From assembly GCA_036971615.1 (NCBI GenBank), contig JAYKKR010000012.1, positions 1 to 64,000 on the forward strand: a stretch of 64,000 nucleotides of DNA. Direction: 5' to 3'. The notes under the pieces are model-generated. The model made no database searches. It saw only the letters and a program-made list of their open reading frames with translations, and was not told the DNA's origin. Below are positions 1 to 11,910 of this stretch, piece after piece; positions within the stretch are counted from its first letter, which is position 1; every line of letters begins with the position of its first letter. The translations under genes were made by a program, and so were the position numbers. This DNA is from Amyloporia xantha. Lineage: Eukaryota; Basidiomycota; Agaricomycetes; Polyporales; Adustoporiaceae.

Positions 1-655
1 CCGCCTTCGGAGTGGTCAATCGTGATTTTGACTTGATCCGCCTCTGCGGTCTCCCTGTCGATGAGCTCCTGAAAATTGCAATGTCAGAACAACGAGGACA
101 ATGTGATATTTGTAACACATGAACCTACCAGTGTAGGTGAATCCCACCACTCCGGATTGTCGTCGTCGCGGTCGGGCCACTCCCACCAGATTGTGTCGAG
201 GTGGTGCTCCGAGGATAGGATTTCCTCAGGAGGCGGCGCCACTTTATACGCGATTGGTACCGCGGCCAGCTTGTGAATGTCGAGGTCCCACTCGACATCG
301 AACCGCGTGTGCGCGACCGCGGCGTGTATAATCTGCGGCAACCTCACCTCCTTCCCCCCGCGGGCGAGCACAATCTCGCCGAGGTTCGCGAGACTGTCGC
401 GCTGTGTGTGGTTAATCAGCGCGATGAGCTCAACTTGTCAATGATAGTGACTAACGAGTTCTTTGATAAGGGCGACCTTCCAGCGATCATACTGGAGGTC
501 CGTCAGGGGAGATCACCGGATGCAATCCGTTCATTGAGCCTCCGTATGGCCTGCTCCATCCGCCACGCGCGGTAGCGGAACATCCGGGTCGCGGTCTTCT
601 CGAGTTGATGGGCGGATGCTTGGGCAGACATTTGAGCCGGGAGGACAGAAGACAT
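1..655 (-). pseudogene. KDZ cassette gene s, copy 1 (partial, frame broken)
   Basis: First of two tandem copies of a small three-exon gene of unknown function. Exon 1 (start ATG at 655) has a run of aromatic and basic residues (RMFRYRAWRMEQAIRRLNER). Exon 2 covers about 400-140 and ends with the family signature IWWEWPDRDDDNPEWW. Exon 3 is cut by the window edge. Comparison with copy 2 shows that exon 1 loses one base in the CCCC run near 511-515, which creates a stop. The product is a homologue of the genes at 1398-2162 and 35357-36111. No known domain is recognised. A role linked to transposition is inferred only from its constant place next to the transposase. Confidence 0.6.
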
Positions 656-1397
656 TGCGAAATGGGAAGAGGGTGAAATGAAGATGGAGCCCTGCCCCCG
701 CACACCTCGCCGAATATTTAGCATCTCGCACCTGGTCACCTCGTGGCCAAAGTGGTTCCCATACACGTGTCAACCGCGCGTTCGCGAAGCAGGGGAGGAA
801 GAGCGGTGATGCGCATGAGAAGCAGCGACATGTCACAAAAGGCCTTGGGCTTGGGCAGATGACCTGCCTGCAGGCTTCGCTGCAACTGTCCCAACTCGGT
901 AATAAGATCACTTTGGCGCGGATGGTTCGCGGCAATCCAAAAGGGTAAAAGCCCGCGCCGCGAGGTCTTGAGGATGTATTCGATAAGAGTTGCCTTGATC
1001 GCGCACTCCCCGCCGATCATCGCAGAAGCGACCGCGCCAAATGCGCGTTGAGTTGTGAGTGCCACTTATGGATCTGATAATCATTGCGAAGCTCGGCGTA
1101 TGAATGTGTGTGTCATGTCAGGCACTTCATGAACATTCTCTGATGTCCATGAACATGCTCGGCAAATGCTGTGCATGCTATTGTCCCCGATGTGTACGGA
1201 ATTTGCTATAGGCTCGGCGAAACGCGGTTGCCCATCGCTCTGACCGCGACCAATGGCCGCGAGCTCATCCGCTGATGTGAGAGTTGGGACCTATTGCCTG
1301 CCTTCGTGCTATGCATTACAATGATCCTCAATCTCATGGACACCGGGTGATCTTGCAACAACATTGTATTGAGACGCGAGAAAATACAACAGACGTG
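656..1397. other. Spacer between the two s copies (duplicated promoter region)
   Basis: Positions 700-830 match 2215-2335 (GTCACCTCGTGGCCAAAGT and neighbouring blocks), so the s gene and its upstream region were duplicated in tandem with a period of about 1.5 kb. From about 840 to 1065 a 110-codon minus-strand frame is open, but it has no counterpart in element B or next to the second copy, and I do not call it a gene. Nothing else is recognised in 1066-1397. Confidence 0.5.
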
Positions 1398-2162
1398 CTA
1401 CGATAAAGTCGACCCTCCAGCCGCGGTGGCAGGCGCATCCTCCTTGACAGCACCGAGCACGCGGAGAATTCCCTGCTTATCGCGCGTCCTCATCGCGAGC
1501 ATCCTCTCCGTGATGGTTGAAAGGTGCCTGGCAAGCTCCTCCGCCTGACGCAGGCAGTCGACGTCGAAGTTCTCCGTGACGACATAGTCCTACAGTGTGA
1601 AGAATGAGACTGAATAACTTACGGAGGAATATTGAAAGAACTCACCCCAGTTGGTGAGCGCCACCATTCAGGTTTCGAGTCATCTCGGTCGGCCCACTCC
1701 CACCAGATGCTGGACAGATGATCCTCCGAAGTCACCATGTCCTCCGGGGGAGGCGCGATAGGGAGCGCAATAGGGATCGCGGCGAGCGCGCGGATGTCGA
1801 TCGTCCACTTGACGCCGAACATTGTCTGGTCGATCATGGCCTGAATGACTTGGGGCAAATCGATTGCCTTTCCGCGCCGCGCGAGGACCAACTCTCCCAG
1901 GCACTGTCGAGTTTCTCGCTGTGCACGAGGTGGTCAGCAGCGTCATCATGTAACCAGATGGTGGTGACTCACAAATTCAAATGTGAGTGCCTCTCGCCAC
2001 CGAATGTACTGTAAGTCATTGCGCGGGAGATCCCCAGAGTCGAGACGCTCATTCAACCTGAGCAGTGCTTCCTGGATGCGCCAAGTGCGATAGCGGAACA
2101 TCCGCATCGCGACGCGATTCCATGTCCTGGGCAGACGCCGCGGAAGATGTTGCGGCCGGCAT
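1398..2162 (-). CDS. KDZ cassette gene s, copy 2
   Basis: Small spliced gene divergent from the transposase. Exon 1 contains FRYRTWRIQEALLRLNERL and reaches the donor near 1980. Exon 2 (about 1917-1640) contains DLPQVIQAM and IWWEWADRDDSKPEWW. Exon 3 (about 1591-1398) encodes an Ala/Arg/Glu-rich helix and ends in TAG. The gene at 35357-36111 in element B has the same three exons, with matching WWTWPDD and AWWKYP motifs. If translation starts at the ATG at 2162, one base is out of phase near 2112; a start at the internal ATG before RMFRYR avoids this. Function is unknown. Its constant head-to-head position with the transposase suggests co-expression from a shared promoter. Confidence 0.6.
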
Positions 2163-2607
2163 GGCAGGGAACAAAGATGAGGGCGATTGAACTGGGGCGC
2201 TGCCTCCACACACTTCGTCGAATATTTAGCATATCGCACCTAGTCACCTCGTGGCCAAAGTTATTCCCACCCACGTGTGTAACTGCGAGGTCGCCGCGGC
2301 ACGGTGGATAGAGCGGTGATAAACATGATAAGCCGCGCGTCTCAGTAACGATTGCTTTATCTTGAGCAGAATGACTATGGACCGGGGCTTGAGCCATCCG
2401 TCCTGCCTCGTTCATTGCAGCTATGAAACCGCGACCTCGCGGGACAATCATCCACGGTAGGGCGCGGTGTTCGCTACGGTACAAGACTCGAGAAGCATAC
2501 GACGCGGGGAGTTGAGTATGTATTCAGGGACAATCGCGAAGGGGAGCGAACTCTAGCCGATCACCTCAAAATCTCCAAGAAAAACACCAACTCGAGCGAA
2601 CACCGCG

Positions 2608-5600
2608 ATGCCGGCACCGGATGATATCCGCGAAGATCCGCCCATTGAAATGCCCCCACTGCGGCATAAGGTAAAACTGCTTTGAATGGTTGTCGAGCGG
2701 GATTGCTGATGGCGAGATGTGTCACAGGGCCAGAATGACTTTATGCGAGACTGGCTTCCCCACTGCGAGGCTTATCTCGCCTGCCTGTTGGAGCGAGAAG
2801 CACCGCCACTGAACAGACAATGTACTAGATGCCATTCCGCGGAAGGTGATTGGCGCTGCCTTGAGTGCTACGGATGCCCCGTGACATGTCAAGAGTGCTG
2901 TCAGATCTCGCACAGTACGATGCCACTTCACCGTGTCGAAAAGTGGAGCGGCGATTTCTTCTCGCCTCGCATGGCTGAATGGCACGCGGGCGTGCGTATC
3001 TGGTTGGGCCATCAGGGCAAGCAATGCGCGCAGGCTGCGGAAACAGAGTCGCGCGAGCACGCGAGTCCTGAGCTTGAAGTCCGCGACCGGCCTGATTCCC
3101 CTGTCGCGCCGCGACCCGTATTTACACCTACATTCGCCAGCCGCGCGACGGAAATCGTGGTTATTGTGGATGTTACCGGCGTGCACGAGATCGGAGTCGG
3201 GTGGTGCTCTTGTCCGAATGCAACTAGCCCGGACAAACAACTGCTCGCGATGGGCCTTTACCCGGGAGTACATTGCGCCCAAGAACCGCGTTCACGTTCA
3301 GAGTTCTGGACGACTTCCTGCTAACCAACAAAGAGTGCAAGACCTCCGCGATGAGCTACTATAGTAAACTCACGCACGTAACAAACAATGCATTTCCGGA
3401 TAGGGTGCCGGTCGGTCCCTTTGTCCTCTCGCACATCCATTCGCGCTGATGTTCTTGAATAGGACCGCTACCGCGAGCTACTGCGACTTTCGCGACAATG
3501 GCGGAACCTCAAGTATCGTAAATGGCACGGATATGGACATTCAGTCACAGCGCCCATACCACCAGGCGGGCTGGCCATCTTCTGTCCAACCTGTCCCCAA
3601 CCGCGTGTCAACATACCAGATAACTATCGCGAGGACCCAGAGCAGTGAGTTTTCTGTTCCTCAACCGGATTCGGGGCATAAACACCTCTTTGTCCAGGTG
3701 GAAGTACATGCGCTCTGTCGTCATGGATGGCAACTTCAGCGTGGAGCATTTGTGCATGAGAAACCCGAACGACAATGTGGCACTGAGCGATGGCCAAGGG
3801 TTCATGGTAGGCGAAAGACTATACAAGGAGCACCTAAAGGTGGCCTTGGAGTTCAAAGAGGTCCGTCACAGACCCTGGCGCGGTGGAGATACGCTCACAT
3901 TACGTGCGCGGCTGATGGCTATAGAAGTCCGATTGTCACGACCATCGCGCGGTCAATCAGGCCAACGCAGACCAGCATAATCTGGAGGCTACAGGGATTG
4001 GCGCGGCGGCCTGCGCTCGCCATGGGTGCTTTGTTCCACATGCTGTGGTAGATTTTCAGAAAGGCGAACGGTAAGCACCCGTCGCGGCGGCTGCGCGACC
4101 ACGACTGATCATATTCAACTCACAGTCAAATGAATATGGACTATGCGCTGAACAGCGTCTCTCGCGAGCCTCGGGGGATCAAAACGCTCCTGGTAATGTA
4201 CGACATTTATGTGCCAGTACAGCAAGAGACTGCACATCCGATTCAGTGGAAATCCATACCTAAAAAATGCCCGCCGGGCTGACAATACGGAGCGGCATTG
4301 GACTGTTCCACGTTCATGGCCATCAAGATAGTTGCTTCCCTCGATACTCTCCCAACTTCATTGAGGGCGCGGGGCAAATAGATGGCGAGGTAATTGAAAC
4401 CTTATGGGCACCGCTCAACAACATATCAGGAAGCACCCGCGGGATGTCCACGGCGCATAGGAAGGAGGTCATTGACGACCATATGAACGACTCCAACTGG
4501 AAGAAGTTGACGGGCATGGGTGCGTATTTTGTCGAGAAGGGTGTCGCGGCGCTGACATTATAGTGCACTCCTAGGGAACTCACTTGTCCGAAAGTGGAAG
4601 AAGGCCGCGGCCGGACGACAGGAAGAGCGCCGAGGTGCTGGCACAGATGGAGGCAACCACGAGCGATGAGCAGCTTGAATCCTGGACCGCGCAGGAGACC
4701 CGCGCCATGGGGAACCGCGACCACGACGTGAAAGAGATGGATGTGTATGATGTCCAGTTGAAGAAAGGGCAAGTGCCATCACGTTTTGCTGCTTCCTCGA
4801 CCACTAGTAATATTCCTCACAGCGCCAGGGAAAGTCGCGATCCAATTAGACCTCACCCGCGAGGAGACCAATGCCGGCCGCCGTCAAGGAGTGGCCCAAT
4901 GGCTCGCGAATGGAATGAAGATCCAGGAGACACAGTATGTCATATGCATTGAACGCCGGACAACACGTTGATGCTTCACAAAACAGACTCAACATACGTG
5001 CCTTGAAGAAGAAGTTGGGGCGTCATCCATTACTCGCAGATCAGCTGCAACTTGAAGAGAAGAGACAAAGGCTACAAAAGCAAATCGACACCTTTCAGGC
5101 ATTGACATCGACATTTCTGCCTGGCCTGGACGATGAAGACGCGGATTGTCTTCGTCCAACCGTATGATGGTGCAGAGTGGGTGGACCTTGAAGAGGAGAT
5201 AAATCCCCTGGACGAGATGGGTGAAGTCGAGAACGAGGCGCGATTTGAACCTGAGGAGGCCGCGCTCTGGCTGCCGTCTGAGTTAGGCAACGATGTGATG
5301 CATCGCCATGATCTCGGTGAGGTCGCGGAGGAGGAGCTGCGTCTCCGCGAAGGCCAAGCAAATGACGCGCTCCACCTGATTCGTCTCGCGATTGGCTTCC
5401 GCTCTGTACTCTACCGTACTGGAGTGAGAGCCGCGACGAGCCAACGTCTGAAGTTGCGCTCTTGGGATGATGTCGCGGTGGTGAACAAAACAGTGAATGA
5501 GAACGCGCGGATATACACCCAGGCGCGGCGCGCGATGGAAGGTCTTGGAGCAAGTGCCGCGACACTGCAGAAGTATCAGCGCTTGGTCCGCGAAAATCTC

Positions 5601-6012
5601 AGATCCATCACAGCACTCATGGATAATTCCATTCGCGGAACCCGTAACACTGGTCTCTCCTGGATTTGGACAGTAGACTTGCATGGAGATGGTGCACACT
5701 CAAATTGGATGGCAGAGTGTAAGTCTGAGCATTTAATTCCGATGACTCTTGCTAACCTCACAATCAGTGCACCGAGGTGAATTGGCTGAGAACGCAGCGC
5801 GCCCGCGCGACAGATGGCAAGAGGACTACACCATTCTGGTCGCGGAGATGGGGTGGACAGAAGTCAGCTTCCGTAAACGCGCATGCATGGTGGTCGCGCG
5901 GAAACGTCCCGTACATTGGCCCGGGCCACAAGTGCTAAGTGCCCTGCGACAAGCCGCGATGTACAATTCCTTGGGAGGCAGCGCGCTCAGTGCGCTTTGT
6001 GCTGACATGTAA
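2608..6012 (+). pseudogene. KDZ transposase with CxC2 cysteine cluster (element A, frame broken)
   Basis: Multi-exon transposase of the KDZ superfamily. Exon 1 ends at 2670; exon 2 begins at 2728 and holds the CxC2 zinc-binding region (GDWRCLECYG, then C..C and HRVEKW, and later WCSC). The core follows: MDGNF near 3725 (the first catalytic Asp region), the family block EATGIGAAACARHG near 3990, HVHGHQD near 4315, and DGEVIETLW near 4381. The C-terminal half is helical (LRLREGQANDALHLIRLAIG). Against the copy in element B there are apparent one-base insertions near 4208 (T run) and 4262 (A run), and a further frame change near 5130-5150. It is therefore probably inactive, unless these homopolymer changes are assembly errors. 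The start ATG is chosen from alignment of exon 1 with element B. Confidence 0.8.
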
Positions 6013-6096
6013 ATAATAATGTATCACGCTGGTTTTATTCCCGAAGTAAGAGTTTACATTGGCACTGTGTCATCCCCTAGCGGCCCAATTTATACT

Positions 6097-7352
6097 CTAT
6101 TTGTAGTACGATGTTTCCATCCAATGAGGTGCAGCCACTCCCATTGCGGTGTGGATAGCGTCTCGCATGAAATATGCATAACATACGCGATCCCCTTGAC
6201 ACGGCGGAACAGCATGCCGCAGCACCTTGCCACATAGCGCAATCACAGATCCCGGTGGGTAATGGACTGTCAGTCCAGGTCCGTCCATCTCGAAATGGAG
6301 GTCGCGGTAGGAGGCGAATGTCGCGAGGAGGTCATACCACGGCTTCCTCGAGTTGCTGTCGCGGTGGCGCGGTGTCTCGCGGTTGGATATTATCTGGACC
6401 GCGTTGAACGGTGTCGCCCATCCCTGCATGCTGTCCCTCAACGATGGGTCCTGCATCCAATCTACGCATGGTTTCGCGACCCGCCGCGTATAATGCGGGA
6501 TGAACTACTGCAAGGACCGCAGATAGGATAGCGGAAGTCTCCGCGATCGCAGCCATCCATTGCCGCCCGCTCACCAAGTTGGTGCCTTGCAGACTCGCGG
6601 ATGCATTGAGCGCATGCGGAGGCCCCTGCAAGTAATGTTTATTCCATTATTTTCTCCTGGCAGACATCAACTCACTACATGACCCTGCTGATACCATGCC
6701 GGGGATATATTCACACATCCTGGTGGTATTGAACATGTGGCTGGGTCGCGGAAAAGACTTCCCATCTGACGCCAACCCTTGGCATTTGCTCGCGGCCCAC
6801 TATGCCTGAGCTGCTGAGTTAGAACTCCTGTCGCGATGTCCATTTCACTCTGACCTCGATGTGTCAGTGCAGTGTCTCCACACAAGAGGTCTACCAAGTG
6901 AATACCTGACGTTGCGGTGATAATAAACCGGGAAGGAACCAACCGATGATGCGGTCATGCGCGTCGGTCCAGAATCGACGGCTGGTTAATACACATAACC
7001 TTGTCTGGAAGTATGCGCGCCCACTTCGCTTTCAACGCTGTCTTCCAGCTTGGCGTTCTGGCCGTTCGCTTGCAACCCTAAAGCATCTGAGTATCTGTCA
7101 ACATCCCAAGGGATTCGAACTGGCCAGACATGAGCAAAGATTTACACTCCGCAGCAGAATTGTTACGAAACCACGATGAAGGAATGCGCGCGCCAGTTGG
7201 TCGGCAATCGCGCTGCATTCGCCGACGAGATACGTGCTAATATTCAACGCCACAGGAGGTGGCGGTGCCACGCCGACATCGTGTCTCAGCAGGTGCAGTC
7301 TTCTACGGAACATGACTTGCATGAAAGCCGCAAGCTCGTCCGTCAAATCCAT
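6097..7352 (-). pseudogene. TET/JBP-like 2-oxoglutarate/Fe(II) dioxygenase (element A, frame broken)
   Basis: Counterpart of the gene at 30185-31450. It keeps the N-terminal helical exon (7352-7175), the CVNISPAWYQQGH region near 6700, and the catalytic core: NRETPRHRDSNSRKPWYD (HxD iron ligand pair), then KVLRHAV (distal His) and DRVCYAYFMRD (Arg expected to bind 2-oxoglutarate). By family it would oxidise 5-methylcytosine in DNA. Frame changes are needed near 7040, 6968 and 6475 to follow the homologous protein, so this copy looks dead. It converges on the transposase gene, with 84 bp between the stop codons. Linkage of TET/JBP genes with KDZ transposons is established in basidiomycetes. 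Confidence 0.78.
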
Positions 7353-7809
7353 GTTTGCTAACTGTAAACTGCTCGCGGACCATCAGGACACCGGTCGCGG
7401 TTGTTTCTCGACGCTCACCCAAATTCCTTCAGTGCGTGATATCGCGCGCAAGCTTTGTAGCGTCCCCGCCCAACATACAAGTTCGCAGAACAACTAGGAC
7501 ATCGGGACCACGCGGTTCCAGCATGTATGTCCTCATGACGACCACATCCCTGTTTAGATCTCATATTGGACCCGGCGCGGATGTCCGGAACTCAGCGATT
7601 CGGTGACCAATCATAGCGCAATGATATTAGGCCCCGCCGTTGGATGTGACTGTCGCGGTCAGTCGACATGAAACTGCAATCCGCTTTGGGACTGGTCGCG
7701 GTTCGTGAGTTGAGGAGCGCCTGGCAAAGCGCGTCCAATTCCACAACAGGAACTTGTCACTAAATTCCAACACTCATCTGCTCACGCGACAAACCATAAA
7801 ACGAACAGT
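7353..7809. promoter_or_regulatory. Divergent intergenic region T/H (element A)
   Basis: This 457-bp stretch separates the start of the minus-strand TET/JBP gene from the plus-strand H gene. It has several TCGCG words and no convincing coding frame. It probably contains both promoters, but I can point to no defined TATA element. Confidence 0.35.
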
Positions 7810-10800
7810 ATGAGTCTTAAAGGCATCCACACCAGCTCTTTAGGTGATGAGCTCGAGCTTTTCAAGCCTGCGGACAGGAACGCGCGCAAAAACATCATCG
7901 ACACGACCTTGATAAAATTACAGGGAGAGCATGCGACTCTTGCAAAGCAGGACAAAGGTGGCTTACGACGTGTATGTTAGCTGCAATTCTCTGTGCAACG
8001 AAGGCTGACAGTAGGGTAGCAACTCTCGGCATGGTTTCGCAACGGTGCTCGAGGCAGCGGGCGAAAGAAGCCAATGAGATGGGGGCGGAAAAGATCAGGC
8101 CCTGAGCAATTCGGGCTTGAGAACAGAGAACTCGTTAAGGCGGCTTCGAAGGAGATCACGAATGGAGACGGTATAGGCAACAAGAATATCGGCGCGTGGG
8201 CCAGCCGCGCAAGCTTCGGCTTTGGAAGGCACTCAGCGCAGATGAGCAAGCTGGATATATCGCGAGGGCGAATGCCCCGTCTGAGGCCAAGCGGCCTGCA
8301 AGCTTGCCGTCGCGGAAGTATGTGCCTCTCCGTTTCGGTCGCGCGTCGAGCTAAAAGTTGTATAGAGTCATTCAAAGGAAACTGGTGCAGCGCCTCAAAG
8401 CATTTACGACTCAAATCTATTGTGACTACGGTGTACGAATGGTCGCGTTTTCCGCGGTTCAAGTGGGACCTGAGGAAATCTTGGTGGATACGTGAGGTTG
8501 TACTTTGGCGCGACAATTTAATACTGACATGCATAGCAGGCACGATTACAATAAAGACTTAGAAGGGGCACCCCATTCACAGACATGCCTAACTGGGATG
8601 AAGACACACAAACCCAATTCGGATTATACAGTCGCAATGTGTTCCTGGATGGAGTGGTAGCAGATCAGTCACAAAGTGCAGCGATGAGGAAGGTGCGAAT
8701 AAGGGAAGCCATGGACGTGGATGCGGAAGGCCTTCCGCTGATTCCAGTGCCAAAGGCAGATGAAGGCCGCGAGAAGCTGGACGACTTGAAAGCCATGCTC
8801 CGCGAGTTCCTGAACATTCATTTTCGTGAGCTCGTATTTCCGCTCGCACACGCGGTCTCTAACGTTTTCGCAGAGGCCGCGACCGGCAGCGCAAAAGCCC
8901 GCGCGCCGTGGACCCATATCACGCAGAATCCGTCGCTTTATTTCGAAGACGAAATGACGCCGGACGGGATGGGTCTGCGCGATCCCTCGCACATGACGGA
9001 TGGACCCCTCAGGAGCTTGCTACAATACTGGCGCGACCGACAAGTAACCAACGGCGGCCACTCTCCTTCCGGTTCAAGGCGTATATGGTCAAGCGCGACG
9101 ATGCCGGCGATGCGATAATGGCGCGGGCCGAATACAGCGAGGCCTATATCGAGGAGCGGAAGAAGCCCGCGCGAAAGCATAAAAAGAACAAAGGGAAAGC
9201 GAGCAAGAAGGCGCGAGGAAAGCGCCCTGCCCGCGCAGTCCCCGGACGCGGTCGTGATGATGACTCTGAAGATGATGAGGTTGATCGCGACTTTGGAGAC
9301 GAGAGCGACGATGCCTCCGGTGATGAGAATGACCCCCTACTCATTTGCGAGAAGCCAACAAACTGGGCTTTGAAATTGCGGACACGTCGAGACAAGTTCC
9401 TCATGGCAATTGGAACGGGCGAGGTCTATTTTGAAGTGGTTCACAATTTGCAGAACTTTATGGTGAGTGGCGCGCGGTCTCATATCATACCGCGACTAAC
9501 CCTGAATCTGCAGCAGCGGCACTAAACCTGTTCCCCAGGCGCTGTGCCAACAGGGCTGGACGTCTTGGGAGTATACGGAAAGATACCTCCCGCCGGATGT
9601 GCACAGTGATCCGAATGGGCTCGACGAGATCCTCCAATGGATGGATGATGCACCGTATCTGGATGAAGAAGGTAACCTCCCGCGCGATAGCGCCGGGTAC
9701 AACGCGATCATTGAGCAGTTCATTCTCATCGCGGGACTAATCACGCGCGAGTTTGAGGTTGTTCAATTTGGGTGGGAGGAAGAGGAGGACGCCGCACAGT
9801 CAGGCATTCCTGCACATGTCGTCGGCACACAGATCGACTTTATGGACGTGGTCAATCGAATCGACCCAATGCTGAGGCTCCTCTGTGACGTAATGAGGGA
9901 GTCGGAGGCGCAGGCAGCTGCCCTGCCCGCGGCACACACGCTCACCACTGGTGGAGAATCATCGCGGTCCAATACGGTGCAACCGCCATCACCTAACATT
10001 TCGAGCGGTGACAAAGGTGGCAAATCTCAGGACGCAAGGTTCACAGATTCAGGAGCTACTGAAGAGCCTACCGCGGGATCCTCCACACAGCGCGAGCACC
10101 TTCACAATGAAGGAAAGTTGGGTCGCGAGGACGTGCGACAGTCCTTCTCCGCGCGCGACAGTCCTGGAGACCGCGATCAAGGGGAAGGCAGCCTCGAAGA
10201 TGCCGATGACGATTCCAAGTTGAGACAGCTCAATGAACACCTAGCAGCGACACAGAGGGCGCTAGATGCTATGAAGAAGTCGAAAGAGACGGCCAAGGCT
10301 GCCGTTCGAGCAAAACCTCCACCTGTTGCGAAGAAACAGCTCGCGCGTGTAGATCCAGACAACGCGCAAGGGATTCAAGAGGCCCGTGCCTCGAATAAAA
10401 AGGACAACCAGAGCGGGACAGAGCGGGAGGAACTGGCTATAATGAAAGAGAAGGAAAGGTTACAGAGGGAGGCCGAAGACGACCGGGCATGGGCGGAGGG
10501 ATTAGCGCGAGAGGCGGCCAAAAGGAGCGCGCTGCTGCACACCAGAAGAAGGTCGCGTCCCGCGCATTGAAAGAGCAAGAGATGGATAAGCAAACAAAAC
10601 AGAAGGCTGTCGACCACATCGCGCGGATCAATTTGGATCGTCAAGCCTTGAAGGAGAAAGCCATTGAGGACAAGCGGGCGCGCGTGGCCCTCGCGCAGGC
10701 GGGCCCTTCGCGACCCCCTCAAGAAGCAGCGGTGCCAGGGGCAGGTGGGCAACTGAATGCCAACTCCAATGCCATGGTTCCGACCAAGCGGACTGCAGCT

Positions 10801-11520
10801 CAGGGCCCTGGAGAAGCACGGCTCGCCTTGCTTAACAAAGTGCGAGACCGTCTTGGGAGCCAGCCGCCTGTCGCGGCAACCATAAAGCCCATCACCCAAA
10901 CTGCACCGCCTGCGCTGGGAGGAATGGAGTGGCGTACAGCTGTTGCGGGGCCAAGCGTGGCGCGGCCCGCGCGTCCTCAGCCGCGACCGCGATATCAAGG
11001 GGCCAGCGACGAGAATACTGCTGGCCCGTCATCCATGTATGTTCATAGAACTCCCAGTTCAAGCGACAAGGACAGTACCAAATCTAACGAGGATGGGTCA
11101 CCTTCGCGACCTGCTCCCGGCGCATGGACGAGGGCCAAGGCGCAGAAAGAAAAGCAGGCCATGCTTCAAGCGCCTACAGGAGGATCCGTGTCAGATGCGA
11201 TAGGACAGCCGCGAGACACGCGCAACGACGCGGAAACAGGATAAGACTGGGAAAGGTGATGCAAGGCCAGATAGCCAAGACGGTCAGGTGAAATCCAATG
11301 CAAGTCCTGCGAAGCGCGTGCCCGCGCAAGCACGCGCGCGTGCTACGGTTCGCGCCACCGGCGCGCGAGAGGTCGCGGTCGCGGTGCCGGGGGCAGAACG
11401 CCTGCTTTACCCGCTCTCGAGGAGGAGGATGAGGAGGACGAGGAGAAAGATTCAGAGGAAGATGATAATCCTCGTCCTAGGAAAGTGGCCAAACGTGGCC
11501 ATGGACAAAGAAGAAGATGA
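7810..11520 (+). pseudogene. KDZ cassette gene H: HMG-box-like, Lys/Arg-rich and coiled-coil protein (element A)
   Basis: Spliced gene. Exon 1 (7810-about 7970) encodes a short helical segment. Then comes an HMG-box-like region at 8115-8290, split between two frames (ENRELVKAASKEI then WKALSADEQAGYIARAN). Next is the block DAEGLPLIPVPKADEGRE near 8720, then FRFKAYMVKRDD near 9070, a basic stretch KKPARKHKKNKGKASKKARG, an acidic stretch, and a conserved helical domain LDEILQWMDDAPYLDEEGN near 9620. The second half is a charged coiled coil, ending in Arg/Gly-rich AT-hook-like sequence. Compared with A', this copy has one-base deletions near 9067 and 10512, so it is broken. Nuclear DNA binding is inferred from composition and the HMG-like region; the exact role is unknown. 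Confidence 0.65.
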
Positions 11521-11910
11521 GGCCTGTGATACCCATGCAAGGCGCGGCGCGTCACGCAGTCGCGGTTGTCCAGTGTCAGTTGCTGAGTCGCGGTTATTTA
11601 GTGGCGATTGTTGAGTCGCGGACGAGTTTTGGCCAGATATCTTAGAAGTCACCCCATATGTATTGCCTGTGGCGTCTGCTGTCTTATTTGTGATGTTCCA
11701 CCTAATGGGCAATCTAATGCATTGTAATTCCAGACCTGTACAGACTTGTGTTAATCAGAGACTATTGCTCCACTCTTTCACAACTTGAGTCGCGCGCATA
11801 AATTGGACTGGAATTATAATCATTTATATAGTAGTTTTTGGGACTGTTGAAGTCCCATGCGCTCGCGAGACTATGGTATGTACATCTAAATATTTGTCGT
11901 AAAAAGGAAT
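11521..11910. other. Convergent 3' intergenic region H/Z (element A)
   Basis: A 390-bp AT-richer stretch between the stop codons of H and Z, repeated at 52685-53075 in A'. It probably holds the 3' untranslated regions of both genes. I see no other feature. Confidence 0.4.

Noticed and set aside
736..1065. 110-codon minus-strand frame between the two s copies
   Set aside because: No counterpart at the equivalent place near 2330-2600 or in element B, and no recognisable feature.
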